NCBI GenBank assembly: GCA_937907025.1
Contig: CALESJ010000006.1
Coordinates: forward strand, 124,001 to 188,000
Direction of reading: 5' to 3'
Length of the DNA stretch: 64,000 nucleotides
From: an uncultured Faecalibacterium sp.
GTDB lineage: Bacteria > Bacillota > Clostridia > Oscillospirales > Ruminococcaceae
In this document: in pieces, positions 19,105 to 27,600 of the stretch
How positions within the stretch are numbered: position 1 is the stretch's first letter
Layout: every line of letters begins with the position of its first letter
Program-made: the position numbers and the translations under genes
The notes under the pieces: model-generated
Database searches by the model: none
Seen by the model: only the letters and a program-made list of their open reading frames with translations
Told to the model about the DNA's origin: nothing

Positions 19105-21077
19105 AGTTCAGCCTCCTTCTCCACCGGCAATCGGTCACGGTGGATGCCCTGCATACGGTACATCGGCTTGGATTCCTCAGTCAGGGCGTCATATTCGGGA
19201 ATCTGCCCGTCAACGGCATCACACAGCCAGTCCATATGCAGAATCTGTTCGGGCGCAAACCCGGAATGTCCTTCGTTCATCAGGGTCCCGTCCTGAGCCA
19301 CAATATGGCAGGCAAAGGGGTCGATGCCGCCTGCAATGATGCCCTGGCGCAGGATACCGGCCAGATGGCGCACATCATGAGGCAGTTCCCGGCTGAACAG
19401 CACATCCATCACACCGCTGTTCATGCCCCACCAGTAGTTGACTGCCCGGGGTGCTCCGCTGTCGGAGTCATCCTTGGCCCATGCACCGTTCAGCACGCTG
19501 CGGATGACGTTTTCGTAGAACTGACCCCAATGCCAGAACGGCGAGGCCAGATCTTCCAGACGCCCGCCGGGACGGATCATAAAGATGCCGAATTCCCGCT
19601 GGGGGCGGCCCGGAGCCGGGGTATCACGGCCCGAGATAATGGTGATTCCTTTGGAGGTGAATTCCTGCATGGGTTCGCCAGGCAGGCAGGTCCACTGCAG
19701 GTCGATACGCACCTTGGGGTTGACCATGCGGGCGCCCAGCGCAAAGGCGTTGATGTTGGCCGGTGTGCCGAAGCTGGGATAATCCGCCACATAGCCGATG
19801 CGGTCGCTGCGGCTCATGGCACCGGCGATGGCACCGCTGATGAACTTGGCCTCATATACGCGGGTGTAGTAGGTGCGAATGCTGGTGTACGGCATATCCA
19901 CCGAACAGTTCAGGATGCGCACATCCGGGTGTTTGATGGCCGCACGCAGAGAAGCCCCCACCAGTTTGGGGCTGGTGGTAAACACAATATCAGCCCCTTC
20001 GGCAATGGCCTGTTCCACCAGCGCGTCGGCGTTTTCCCCTGCTACGGCGCCGTGGTAGGCCACCGTTTCCACCTGTCCCTGGAACACCTGGTCCAGCTGG
20101 CAGCGGCCGAATTCATGCTGGCTGGTCCAGGTACTGGTTTCGGGGGTGCGCTCGTTCACGAACGCCACTTTCAGGTGTGTGGGAGTAGCGTTGGTGCGGA
20201 TCACCGGCAGAATCCGGTCCAGCAGCTTGGGCTGGGCCGGGCCCGGTTCGGCGGGTTGGGTGCTCAGTTTGACGGGCTGGGGATTCTGGATGGCCAGCAC
20301 GTCCGGCCATACGGCTTCAATGGCTTTTGCCAGTTCCGACGGGGTACGCTTTTTCAGGTCATCCACCTTATACAGGCGAATCAGAAGCAGCAGGACATCG
20401 CCTACCGTGGGGCGCATGGATTCGCCGCCCTTGGCGTAGTAGGCCTTTTTGGTCCAGTTATACAGGGAAAGAATGTCGGCGCGTTCCTCATCCGTCCACT
20501 TTTCCCCGGGGGCCTTGCCCATGGCTTTCTGCAGGCGGGCATAGCTGCCTTCCTGGGTAAAGGTCAGATTGTACATGCCGCAGATGGGATAGAATTCCAC
20601 GAATTCATAGTACTGCCGGATCTGGGGGTTATCGCTGTATTGCGGCATGATGCGGGTCACGCTGGCCGAAACGGAATCGGCCCCGAAATATTTCAGGACA
20701 CTGACGCGCTTGTTGCCTTCCTGCACATAAAACCGGCCCAGATATTCAAAGCAGCGGATGGGATCACGGATTCCTTCCTCCACATGGGCCATGCACAGCG
20801 AAACCCACTTGGTGGCAAATTCGGTTTTGGGGCTGAGCAGCGGCAGGAAATTGGAGGCAAAGGCTGCCGTACGGCCTGCCGTTTTGGTCCCGACCACCAG
20901 TTCCAGCGGAATTTCCACCGTACCGATGGGCAGCTGATTTTCAATGTTGGCATTCTGCAGGATATCGTCCAGCACCGGCAGATACGGATACTGGCCCGCC
21001 GCCATCTTTTCACGGTAATCGCGCTGCGCACGCTTCAACGCATGTTGGTATTCTTCCAGCGCTTCCACTCGGTTCAT
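19101..21077 (-). CDS. Cytoplasmic ParB-like / BMP (PnrA-like) sensor fusion protein
   Basis: 658 residues with no signal peptide or lipobox. Residues about 53-145 resemble the ParB/sulfiredoxin-like domain: VEIPLELVVGT at the start and YVQEGNKRVSVLKYFGA at the DGxxR-like position. After a helical middle, residues about 305-610 form a BMP/PnrA periplasmic-binding domain (LKVAFVNE, GADIVFTTSPKL, IGYVADYP), normally a lipoprotein that binds nucleosides for ABC import. Here it would lie in the cytoplasm. The coupled metallophosphoesterase suggests nucleotide sensing or turnover; no ABC permease is nearby. An extended -10 lies at 21158-21166. Confidence 0.82.
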   Translation of the reverse strand: MNRVEALEEYQHALKRAQRDYREKMAAGQYPYLPVLDDILQNANIENQLPIGTVEIPLELVVGTKTAGRTAAFASNFLPLLSPKTEFATKWVSLCMAHVEEGIRDPIRCFEYLGRFYVQEGNKRVSVLKYFGADSVSASVTRIMPQYSDNPQIRQYYEFVEFYPICGMYNLTFTQEGSYARLQKAMGKAPGEKWTDEERADILSLYNWTKKAYYAKGGESMRPTVGDVLLLLIRLYKVDDLKKRTPSELAKAIEAVWPDVLAIQNPQPVKLSTQPAEPGPAQPKLLDRILPVIRTNATPTHLKVAFVNERTPETSTWTSQHEFGRCQLDQVFQGQVETVAYHGAVAGENADALVEQAIAEGADIVFTTSPKLVGASLRAAIKHPDVRILNCSVDMPYTSIRTYYTRVYEAKFISGAIAGAMSRSDRIGYVADYPSFGTPANINAFALGARMVNPKVRIDLQWTCLPGEPMQEFTSKGITIISGRDTPAPGRPQREFGIFMIRPGGRLEDLASPFWHWGQFYENVIRSVLNGAWAKDDSDSGAPRAVNYWWGMNSGVMDVLFSRELPHDVRHLAGILRQGIIAGGIDPFACHIVAQDGTLMNEGHSGFAPEQILHMDWLCDAVDGQIPEYDALTEESKPMYRMQGIHRDRLPVEKEAEL

Positions 21078-21157
21078 AGGTCTGCCCCCTGTTCTTTCCC
21101 GTTTTTCCCTGTTTTCTTTCCCATCAAAGGCCGGGCTTTCCGGCCGTATATATAGGT

Positions 21158-21166
21158 ATTATAGCA
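21158..21166 (-). promoter_or_regulatory. Extended -10 promoter of the ParB-BMP gene
   Basis: Minus strand TGCTATAAT about 80 bases before the start codon; the -35 region is poor (TTTCGG at 17 bases). Confidence 0.5.
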
Positions 21167-21195
21167 TATTCCCCCATTGCCGAAAAGGGATTGCG

Positions 21196-21224
21196 TTGCC
21201 TTTTTCCCGAAAATATGGTATTGT
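21196..21224 (+). promoter_or_regulatory. Promoter of cysE
   Basis: TTGCCT (21196-21201), 17-base spacer ending TGG, then TATTGT (21219-21224), 39 bases before the cysE start. Confidence 0.55.
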
Positions 21225-21263
21225 TATTTCATTAGCGAATTTACGGGAAAAGGGGCTGGAACT

Positions 21264-21920
21264 ATGGGCTTGTGGGCAGACGCCAAAAATATTCGGGACA
21301 AAGACCCGGCAGCACGCAATGTACTGGAGGTCATCCTGCTGTATCCGGGATTTCATGTACTGGTCACCCACCGCATTGCCCATTGGCTGTACCGGCACAA
21401 GATGCTGTTTCTGGCACGGCTGATCAGTCAGCTGTCCCGCCATTTTACCGGCATCGAAATTCACCCCGGGGCAAAAATCGGCCAGCGGCTGTTCATCGAC
21501 CACGGCATGGGCATCGTCTTTGGTGAAACCACCGAGATCGGCGACAACTGCACCATCTACCACGGCGTGACCCTGGGCGGCACCGGCAAGGACACCGGCA
21601 AGCGCCACCCCACCGTGGGCAACAACGTGCTCATCGGTGCCGGTGCCAAGGTGCTGGGTCCTGTATTTATCGGGGACAATGTCCGCGTGGGCGCCGGCAG
21701 CGTAGTGCTGCACAATCTGCCCGCCAACGCCACCGCCGTGGGTATTCCCGCCGAGGTGGTCCGGGTCAACAATATCCGCTGCTGCCCCGCCGACGACCTG
21801 GACCAGCAGGACCTGCCCGATATGCAGCTTCAGCGCATTCAGCAATTGGAAGCCCGGCTCAGCCGCATCGAGGCCAAACTGCAGGGCGAATATCCGCCCG
21901 ACCGTCCCGCCGGGACCTGA
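21264..21920 (+). CDS. cysE: Serine O-acetyltransferase
   Basis: 218 residues from the ATG at 21264 (MGLWADAKNIR), the usual length of the short Gram-positive form. The left-handed beta-helix hexapeptide repeats run from IEIHPGAKIGQRLFIDHG through GETTEIGDNCTIYHGVTLGG, with the catalytic His and Asp. It makes O-acetylserine from serine and acetyl-CoA, the first step of cysteine synthesis. No cysK is adjacent. A coiled tail follows the repeats (residues 180-210). Confidence 0.95.
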   Translation: MGLWADAKNIRDKDPAARNVLEVILLYPGFHVLVTHRIAHWLYRHKMLFLARLISQLSRHFTGIEIHPGAKIGQRLFIDHGMGIVFGETTEIGDNCTIYHGVTLGGTGKDTGKRHPTVGNNVLIGAGAKVLGPVFIGDNVRVGAGSVVLHNLPANATAVGIPAEVVRVNNIRCCPADDLDQQDLPDMQLQRIQQLEARLSRIEAKLQGEYPPDRPAGT

Positions 21921-21934
21921 AAAAAGAATACAGC

Positions 21935-21981
21935 AAAACGCCCGCGGCGTTCTTCCTTTCAGGAAGGGCCGCGGGCGTTTT
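21935..21981. terminator. Bidirectional terminator between cysE and the PsiE-like gene
   Basis: Stem AAAACGCCCGCGGC/GCCGCGGGCGTTTT between convergent genes, with an inner CTTCCTTTCAGGAAG hairpin and T-runs on both sides. Confidence 0.85.
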
Positions 21982-21990
21982 TTATGTTGG

Positions 21991-22518
21991 TTAGCCGAAC
22001 GTTTCGTCGCTGTCGTGGTGGTTGCTGTCCACCAGATCCGGTGCGGTGTGGCCATCCGGCATGGTGGAACCGAAGCTGGGCACAAACACAAATTTGCGGA
22101 TCAGGAAAATCAGGCCGATGGACGCCACACTGATGAGGTTCTCCACAGCAGAACCATGGCCCAAGATCATCTGGCGGGCAATGGCATACAACAGCACTTC
22201 CAGCGCGCTGCCGGGGCTGTGCTTGGCCAGCATCTTGATGAACTCGATGCCGATGACCAGGTTGAAGGCGTGCCCCAGAAAGGTCTGGAAGGCATCGGTG
22301 TTATCAGAGAACCAGAGAGAAAACATCTCCTGGACGATGGGCACAGTGCTGACCAGCAGGCCGATCAGGACCATGACCGAGAGAAGCATTTCCAGCAGGC
22401 TGGCGGCTGCCGCCACCTGATCACGCATGATCTGGGTAAGGCGGCGCTCCTTATTACGAAGATGCAGGCGCCGATAAAGCGGCTGACGGGGCATGTCGGG
22501 TTTCATCGGTGGGAACAT
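21991..22518 (-). CDS. PsiE-like membrane protein
   Basis: Up to 175 residues; an ATG at 22506 is an equally good start, since the AGGAAAGG site touches the 22518 codon. Four hydrophobic segments (about 40-62, 80-96, 105-120, 128-145). The block FNLVIGIEFIKMLAKHSPGS followed by LYAIARQMI resembles the PsiE (phosphate-starvation-inducible) family, whose function is unknown. A His/Asp-rich tail (DSNHHDSDET) could bind metal. Confidence 0.6.
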   Translation of the reverse strand: MFPPMKPDMPRQPLYRRLHLRNKERRLTQIMRDQVAAAASLLEMLLSVMVLIGLLVSTVPIVQEMFSLWFSDNTDAFQTFLGHAFNLVIGIEFIKMLAKHSPGSALEVLLYAIARQMILGHGSAVENLISVASIGLIFLIRKFVFVPSFGSTMPDGHTAPDLVDSNHHDSDETFG

Positions 22519-22635
22519 CCTTTCCTGCGCCGGTGTACGGCGCGCAATATACTTGATTCCCGCTTATTATAGCAGAAAATCCGCCCTGCTGAAAGATGCC
22601 GGGAAAAATTCCTGCTGCTTTTTTTCAGGAAAGTG

Positions 22636-22664
22636 TTGACAGCTGTGTATATGCCGTATATACT
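22636..22664 (+). promoter_or_regulatory. Promoter and palindromic operator of the GntR/ABC operon
   Basis: TTGACA (22636-22641), 17 bases, TATACT (22659-22664). A perfect inverted repeat GTATAT-N5-ATATAC (22647-22663) runs from the spacer into the -10. It is the likely site for the first gene product, a YtrA-type GntR repressor. Confidence 0.75.
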
Positions 22665-22714
22665 GTGCATATAGGATATGAACAGTTCATTTTCCTGCCC
22701 GAAGGAGGGACTCC

Positions 22715-23086
22715 ATGGAGCTTTACATCTCCAACGCCGGAGGCGAGCCGATCTACGCGCAGATCACGCGGCAGATCAAGGATAAAATCCTGTCCGGCGA
22801 ACTGAAAGAAGGCGACGCGCTGCCCAGTATCCGTCTGCTGGCCAAGGAGCTGCGCATCAGCGTCATTACAACCAAGCGTGCTTACGAGGACCTGGAAACC
22901 GAAGGATTTATCCGCACCATGCCGGGGCGCGGCAGCTTTGTGGCGCCGCAGAACCCCGAGCTGCACCGGGAGGAAAGTCTGAAACAGGTGGAAGGGCACT
23001 TGCAGAACGCCATCGAGGCCGCCCGCCGGGGTGGGATATCCCTGGCGGAGGTCACCGAAACATTACAGCTTTTGTGGGAGGGCTGA
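22715..23086 (+). CDS. GntR-family (YtrA subfamily) transcriptional regulator
   Basis: 123 residues: a winged helix (QIKDKILSGELKEGDALPSI; ITTKRAYEDLETEGFI) plus a short C-terminal helix, the YtrA layout. YtrA-type regulators repress their own ABC transporter operon and often respond to cell-wall-active compounds. The palindrome at 22647-22663 overlaps the operon promoter. The ABC ATPase gene follows after three bases. Confidence 0.9.
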   Translation: MELYISNAGGEPIYAQITRQIKDKILSGELKEGDALPSIRLLAKELRISVITTKRAYEDLETEGFIRTMPGRGSFVAPQNPELHREESLKQVEGHLQNAIEAARRGGISLAEVTETLQLLWEG

Positions 23087-23089
23087 AGT

Positions 23090-23950
23090 ATGCCTGAAAA
23101 CGCAGCCGAACTGCACAGTGTGCGGAAAGTATACAAAGATTTTCAGCTGGGGCCGCTGGACCTGGCGGTTCCTGCCGGGACCATCGTGGGTCTGGTGGGC
23201 GAAAACGGGGCCGGCAAAACCACAACCCTGAAAATCCTGACCGGTGTCAATCCGCCGGACAGCGGCCGTGCCGAACTTTTGGGCGGCAGCCCCCGGGATA
23301 CTGCCATCCGCGCCCGGGTAGGGGTGGTGTTTGAGGATGCCTATTTTTATGAGGGCATGAATGCGGCCCACATCGGCCGCAGCATGGCAGGCATCTTCGG
23401 CAGCCGCTGGAACCAGGACGCCTTTGACGGATATTTAAAGCGCTTTGGCCTGGATGCGGGCAAGCGGGTCAAGGAATACAGCCGCGGCATGCGGATGAAA
23501 CTGAGCCTGGCCACCGCCCTGGCCCATGAGCCGGACCTGCTGGTGCTGGATGAACCCACCGCCGGGCTGGACCCGGTGGTGCGCGGGGAGATTCTGGACC
23601 TGTTTTTGGAGTTTATCCAGGACGAGCGCCATTCCATCCTGATGAGCAGCCATATCACCAGTGACCTGGAACAGATTGCCGACTCCATCGCCTATCTGCA
23701 TCATGGAAAGCTGCTGTTCCACGAGGACAAGGACGCTCTGATGCAGGAGTACGGCCTGCTGCGCTGCAGCGAAGCCGATTTGCAGCACCTGCCGGATGGT
23801 ATGGCCGTGTTTACCCGGCGGAGTGCCTTCGGGTGCGAAACCCTGGTCAAAGGCCGGGAGGAAGCACACAGCCTGCTGCCGGGTGCGGTATGCGACCCCG
23901 CCGGTATTGATGACATCATGCGTTTTTACAGCGGGAGGGACGCTCAATGA
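23090..23950 (+). CDS. ABC transporter ATP-binding protein
   Basis: 286 residues. Walker A GENGAGKT near residue 43, signature YSRGMRMKLSLA, Walker B LLVLDEPTAGLDP, then the H-loop SSHITSDLEQI. This matches the ATPases paired with YtrA-type regulators and ABC-2 permeases, exporters often linked to peptide antibiotic or envelope stress. Its stop overlaps the first permease start by four bases. Confidence 0.92.
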   Translation: MPENAAELHSVRKVYKDFQLGPLDLAVPAGTIVGLVGENGAGKTTTLKILTGVNPPDSGRAELLGGSPRDTAIRARVGVVFEDAYFYEGMNAAHIGRSMAGIFGSRWNQDAFDGYLKRFGLDAGKRVKEYSRGMRMKLSLATALAHEPDLLVLDEPTAGLDPVVRGEILDLFLEFIQDERHSILMSSHITSDLEQIADSIAYLHHGKLLFHEDKDALMQEYGLLRCSEADLQHLPDGMAVFTRRSAFGCETLVKGREEAHSLLPGAVCDPAGIDDIMRFYSGRDAQ

Positions 23951-24687
23951 AAGGCCTGCTGTACAAGGACTGGAGCATTCTCATCAGCCAGTACAGGAAA
24001 AATATCCTGCTGATTCTGATCCTGTACCTGGGCATGGCGTATCTGTTCGACACACCATTCATGCTGTATGCCCTGGTATTCATGTTCGGTATCTACACGC
24101 AGAGCGCTGTCAGCTTCGACGAAAAAAGTCACTGGGATATATACGCCCACACCTTGCCGGTGAGTCCGGCAGCCATCATCGGCAGCAAGTACCTGCTGGG
24201 CCTGATTGCCATTTTCGGCGGGTTCGTGCTGGGTATGGCGGCATTTCTGTTCTTTCCCAGCATCGCCCACGGAACCATGGGCATGGAGGAAGCGCTGGTG
24301 GGCATGCTGGCAGCCTCCGCTTTGTCCCTGCTGTATTTTTCCCTGAGCCTGCCCCTTTCCTACCGGTTCGGCAGTGAGCGGGCCCGTTCGGTCGTGATGG
24401 TGGCGATTCTGCTGCTGGTGGTGATCGTCATGGCCGCCATGATGCTGGTTTCTTCGGAGCAGATGCAGGCTGTTCAGCGGTTCTTCGGCTTCCGGGGCCC
24501 TGCCGAGATCTGGGACGCCTCCCAGGGGCAGTACATCGTGATGGATGTGGAGTACGGCTCCCTGACCCAATGGGTCCGGAATCTCCATTTCTGGTGGCTG
24601 GTCGGAGGCTGTGTTGTTTTCAGTGTGCTGCTGTATGCAGCCAGCTGGGCAGCCAGCAATATCGTATACAAGCGCAGACAGTTTTGA
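23947..24687 (+). CDS. ABC-2 type permease (first copy)
   Basis: 246 residues, six hydrophobic segments. The start MKGLLYKDWSILISQYRKN and VSFDEKSHWDIYAHTLPVSP are shared in pattern with the next gene, so the two are paralogues from a tandem duplication. Coupled by a 4-base overlap to the ATPase gene. Together they probably form a heterodimeric membrane channel. Confidence 0.88.
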   Translation: MKGLLYKDWSILISQYRKNILLILILYLGMAYLFDTPFMLYALVFMFGIYTQSAVSFDEKSHWDIYAHTLPVSPAAIIGSKYLLGLIAIFGGFVLGMAAFLFFPSIAHGTMGMEEALVGMLAASALSLLYFSLSLPLSYRFGSERARSVVMVAILLLVVIVMAAMMLVSSEQMQAVQRFFGFRGPAEIWDASQGQYIVMDVEYGSLTQWVRNLHFWWLVGGCVVFSVLLYAASWAASNIVYKRRQF

Positions 24688-24742
24688 TTGGACAAAAGCC
24701 GGATTATTTTCCGGCCACGCTGTTTTCCGGGAGGAATACACC

Positions 24743-25405
24743 ATGTTGGGTTTATTATACAAGGACCAGATGACCATTTGGTCCAGCTACCGAAAGAATT
24801 TTCTTCTGGTCATCGTTCTGTACACGGCGATGGCTTATACCCTGGATATGGCTTTCATGCTGTTTGCCCTGATTTTTATGGGCGGCATGTACATTGCCTC
24901 CACCCTTTCCTTTGACGAGATGAGCCGCTGGGACGCCTACGCCCACACGCTGCCTGTTTCCGCCGGACAACTGGTGGGTGCCAAGTATCTGCTGGCAATG
25001 GGTTGGATGGGCGGCAGCTTTGTGCTGGCAGAACTTCTGCTCACGGCCTGTGACCTGATCAAGGGCCGGCTGCAGGAAAATCTGATGTACAATCTGGCCG
25101 GCTGCCTGGTTGCTCTGGGCATCGTGCTGATCTACTACGCGCTGGTCCTTCCCCTTTCCTACAAGTTGGGCGCGGCACGGGCACGATCCGGGGTGGTCGT
25201 GGCCATCGGCATCAGTGTAGGCCTGGTGGCTTTTTCTTCCTACGCCACCAAAAACAGCTCCCCTCTCAGTTCCCTGACGGTTTCAGGAATGGATGAAATC
25301 ACCCTGCTGTTCCTGATCAGCGGCGGTGTAATTGCGTCCGGACTGGTGCTGTTCGTCATCAGCTGGATGATCAGCACCGCTATTTATACAAAAAAGGAAT
25401 TCTGA
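24743..25405 (+). CDS. ABC-2 type permease (second copy)
   Basis: 220 residues from the ATG at 24743 with a GGGAGGA site; a longer frame starting at 24611 would overlap the first permease. It repeats the start pattern LLYKDQMTIWSSYRKNFL and LSFDEMSRWDAYAHTLPVS. Six hydrophobic segments. It ends the GntR-ABC operon. The tRNA-Gly promoter starts 16 bases after its stop. Confidence 0.88.
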   Translation: MLGLLYKDQMTIWSSYRKNFLLVIVLYTAMAYTLDMAFMLFALIFMGGMYIASTLSFDEMSRWDAYAHTLPVSAGQLVGAKYLLAMGWMGGSFVLAELLLTACDLIKGRLQENLMYNLAGCLVALGIVLIYYALVLPLSYKLGAARARSGVVVAIGISVGLVAFSSYATKNSSPLSSLTVSGMDEITLLFLISGGVIASGLVLFVISWMISTAIYTKKEF

Positions 25406-25421
25406 TATTGCCTTTTTCGAC

Positions 25422-25451
25422 TTGACAAACCGGCACCTGTACGGGTATAAT
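25422..25451 (+). promoter_or_regulatory. Promoter of tRNA-Gly
   Basis: TTGACA (25422-25427), 18-base spacer, TATAAT (25446-25451), 12 bases before the tRNA. Confidence 0.8.
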
Positions 25452-25463
25452 AACAAATACCGT

Positions 25464-25538
25464 GCAGGTGTCGTACAACGGCTAGTACATCAGCCTTCCA
25501 AGCTGAGGACGAGGGTTCGACTCCCTTCACCTGCTCCA
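25464..25538 (+). tRNA. tRNA-Gly (anticodon UCC)
   Basis: 75 bases including the encoded CCA end. Acceptor stem GCAGGTG/CACCTGC; anticodon stem-loop CAGCCTTCCAAGCTG gives anticodon TCC; T-loop GGGTTCGACTCCC. It has its own promoter and is followed by a rho-independent terminator. Confidence 0.96.
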
Positions 25539-25564
25539 CGTCGGAATGGACTACACTCCATTCA

Positions 25565-25592
25565 AAAAGCCCGGGTATAAACCCGGGCTTTT
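25565..25592 (+). terminator. Terminator after tRNA-Gly
   Basis: Twelve-base-pair stem AAAAGCCCGGGT/ACCCGGGCTTTT with a 4-base loop. Confidence 0.85.
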
Positions 25593-25619
25593 CTCATACC
25601 GTTTCGTCATTCCTCCTTT

Positions 25620-25735
25620 TTCCCCATAAAACTTTGCCTTGCAAAGTTTTCCGGGGGCCCCGCAATACATCTTGCCCCATGGCGTGTCCCGTCATGGGAT
25701 TTTTTGTTTTGGCTTTGCCCTGCAAGCCAAAAAAC
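25620..25735. repeat. Cluster of consecutive hairpins in the tRNA-Gly/HD intergenic region
   Basis: Three hairpins follow one another: AAAACTTTGC/GCAAAGTTTT (25628-25650), CCCATG/CATGGG followed by seven T (25676-25705), and a related stem built on TTTTGGCTTTGC/GCAAGCCAAAA (25707-25732). The first and third share a TTTGCCYTGCAA core. No gene is visible here. They may be terminator remnants or a small interspersed repeat. Confidence 0.5.
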
Positions 25736-25767
25736 TCCCCGCAGCCGTTTTTGCCGCGGGGAGTTTT
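25731..25767. terminator. Terminator of the YdbC/HD operon
   Basis: Stem AAAACTCCCCGC/GCGGGGAGTTTT ending 10 bases before the stop codon of the minus-strand HD gene. Confidence 0.8.
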
Positions 25768-25776
25768 GCTTGTTTT

Positions 25777-26367
25777 TCAGTGACCGTTTTCCACCTGGCT
25801 GGTTCCCTGTTCCATCAGGTAAGTAGCAATCAGGTCAGCGGTGTGGAGCTTGACCGCCAGCGGATACCGGTTGTAAGCGTCGCTGATGGCGTAGCTGCCG
25901 CCGCGCACCGCATCGTCAAAGCCGCCCATATGCCAGCGGATGGCAATGGCTTCATCCGTCTTCAGGCGCATGAAATGCTCGATCAGATACACGCTCTTTT
26001 CGCCGTGGCCATACGGCAGCTGGTCCGCCACCTGGTAAAAGGGAACTTTCTCCCACTGTCCGGTGGCATCGTTCTTCACATTGCGGCTTCCCACCTTGTA
26101 AAAGTTGGCCTTGCACACATCGTGCAGCAAGGCACAGACCGCAAAGGTTTCGGGGTTGTCGCCTTCCGTGAAAAAGTGCTGCATCATGGCATTATAGACA
26201 TTGATGCTGTGCATCACCAGGCCATGCTCACAGGCGCCATGGAATTTGGTGGACGCAGGCGCACGGAAAAAGTCGGTGCCGTCCAGCCATTTCAGCAGGC
26301 GGTCGGCGCCGGGGCGGGTGATATGCTGATTATACAGGTCGATAAACTGCTGGCGATAGTCTTCCAT
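25777..26367 (-). CDS. HD-domain hydrolase
   Basis: 196 residues from the ATG at 26367, whose first base overlaps the stop of the YdbC gene (TGATG). Metal ligands of an HD phosphohydrolase are visible: EHGLVMHS, then LLHDVCKANFY, and a later HGEKS and RWHMG. The substrate is unknown; such proteins often hydrolyse nucleotides. Coupling to an ssDNA-binding YdbC protein hints at a nucleic-acid or nucleotide role, which is inference. Confidence 0.85.
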   Translation of the reverse strand: MEDYRQQFIDLYNQHITRPGADRLLKWLDGTDFFRAPASTKFHGACEHGLVMHSINVYNAMMQHFFTEGDNPETFAVCALLHDVCKANFYKVGSRNVKNDATGQWEKVPFYQVADQLPYGHGEKSVYLIEHFMRLKTDEAIAIRWHMGGFDDAVRGGSYAISDAYNRYPLAVKLHTADLIATYLMEQGTSQVENGH

Positions 26368-26588
26368 CACAGATCCATTTCTTCCAGAATACCCTTGAGG
26401 GTGACCAGTTCTTCCCGGGTCATGCTGATGCCCTTGCCCATCTTGCTGCCGTCCGGCGACCAATCGCGCAGGTCGTACTTGGGCTCCTTGCCGTTCCAGC
26501 TGACCATGTTCAGCTGACGTTCCCAGCCGCTGGCGTTGGTGGAAAGCACCGCAATGCGCTCGGTAATCTCATACTTGAATTCTGCCAT
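26367..26588 (-). CDS. YdbC/PC4-like single-strand DNA-binding protein
   Basis: 73 residues matching the YdbC family of the PC4 fold almost end to end (VLSTNASGWERQLNMVSWNG, KYDLRDWSPDG, KMGKGISMTREEL). Lactococcal YdbC binds single-stranded DNA and RNA. In databases the family is sometimes mislabelled as seryl-tRNA synthetase. It is translationally coupled to the HD hydrolase gene. Confidence 0.88.
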   Translation of the reverse strand: MAEFKYEITERIAVLSTNASGWERQLNMVSWNGKEPKYDLRDWSPDGSKMGKGISMTREELVTLKGILEEMDL

Positions 26589-26664
26589 TGTAAGTTGGCT
26601 CCTTTTTGCGTTGTATTTTTAACGTTATCATCATAGCGGATTCACGCCCAAAAAGCAAGAGGTC

Positions 26665-27600
26665 TTATTCTACCCGCATTGCCAGCACCGCAAAACGTTC
26701 ATTGGTATAAAAGCTGGACGTACCGCAGGTGGAAAGCGTCAGCAGCTGGTCCCCGTATTCCGGCGTAACGCCTGTGTCATACAGCGCCAGCTCCAGAATG
26801 GCATCCACCCGACGCTGCCATTCAGCCCGGCTGCGTGCATCAAAGAAGGTATAATACGGCCATTCATCCTGTCCCAGTTTGGTGCGGATCACCGCCACCA
26901 CCTGCCAGGTGCCCGGTGTGGTCAGCGTATCAAAGGTAAAGGTAGGATGCTCGGCATAAAAATCCGGGTCCGCGTAGCGGTCCAGTTCCCCCAGCATCGT
27001 ACCGTCGCTCATGTTGTGGCCATAAATCAGCCAATTGGCGGTAGGGTCCGGCCCCAGGCTGCAGCGTTCATCCAAGAACAGCGTGCCGGATGTGGCATAC
27101 AGCTTATCAAACCCGCGGCGCAAGTAATATTCATTGTCGCCGGGGGTCTGCATGACCGGATAATCAATATCGGTCCCTTCTATGCGCAGCCATCCCACCA
27201 TATCTCCGTTCTGCTCATACAGGTCCCGGTACTGAGGCAGGATCTGTGTTTCCGGCAGCGGCGTGGGCGTAGGCTGGGCCGGGGCAGAGTCCGCCGTTTC
27301 CGCAGTGCCCTGCCCTGCCAGTGCATCCACCGTGGCCGGGCGCACCGTCACCGTGGGGCGCGGCGCTGTTTCTGCCGTAGCGGCTTTGGCCGTGGCCACA
27401 ACAGGCGGCGGGGTCGGCTGTCCGCCGCGAAAGACAGTCTGGCGGACAAGCAAAGCCGCCGCCGCGCACAAGACCAAAATACCGGTCCAGCGCAGCAGCC
27501 AGGCGTGGCGGCGCTGCTTCTGGCGCAAGACTTTACGGGCACCGAAGGGATAATAGGCACTGTCGCCCTGCAGGCGGCGGTAACGTTGTTTGCGGGGCAT
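26665..27600 (-). CDS. srtB: Class B sortase
   Basis: 311 residues: one N-terminal membrane segment (about 34-53), a Pro/Thr/Ala-rich linker (60-118), then the sortase barrel. Catalytic residues are His195 in LIYGHNM, Cys292 in TLSTCG and Arg302 in NERF. Sortases cleave a sorting motif and join the protein to the peptidoglycan. The gene directly upstream encodes a protein ending in a PETG motif, membrane segment and Arg-Arg tail, the likely substrate. Promoter at 28230-28258 serves both. Confidence 0.92.
   Translation of the reverse strand: MPRKQRYRRLQGDSAYYPFGARKVLRQKQRRHAWLLRWTGILVLCAAAALLVRQTVFRGGQPTPPPVVATAKAATAETAPRPTVTVRPATVDALAGQGTAETADSAPAQPTPTPLPETQILPQYRDLYEQNGDMVGWLRIEGTDIDYPVMQTPGDNEYYLRRGFDKLYATSGTLFLDERCSLGPDPTANWLIYGHNMSDGTMLGELDRYADPDFYAEHPTFTFDTLTTPGTWQVVAVIRTKLGQDEWPYYTFFDARSRAEWQRRVDAILELALYDTGVTPEYGDQLLTLSTCGTSSFYTNERFAVLAMRVE

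Noticed and set aside
19140..21155. 671-codon open frame on the plus strand
   Set aside because: Antisense to the ParB-BMP gene and not protein-like in composition.
26367..26588. Seryl-tRNA synthetase fragment
   Set aside because: The 73-residue protein is a complete YdbC/PC4-fold member; the synthetase label is a known misannotation.
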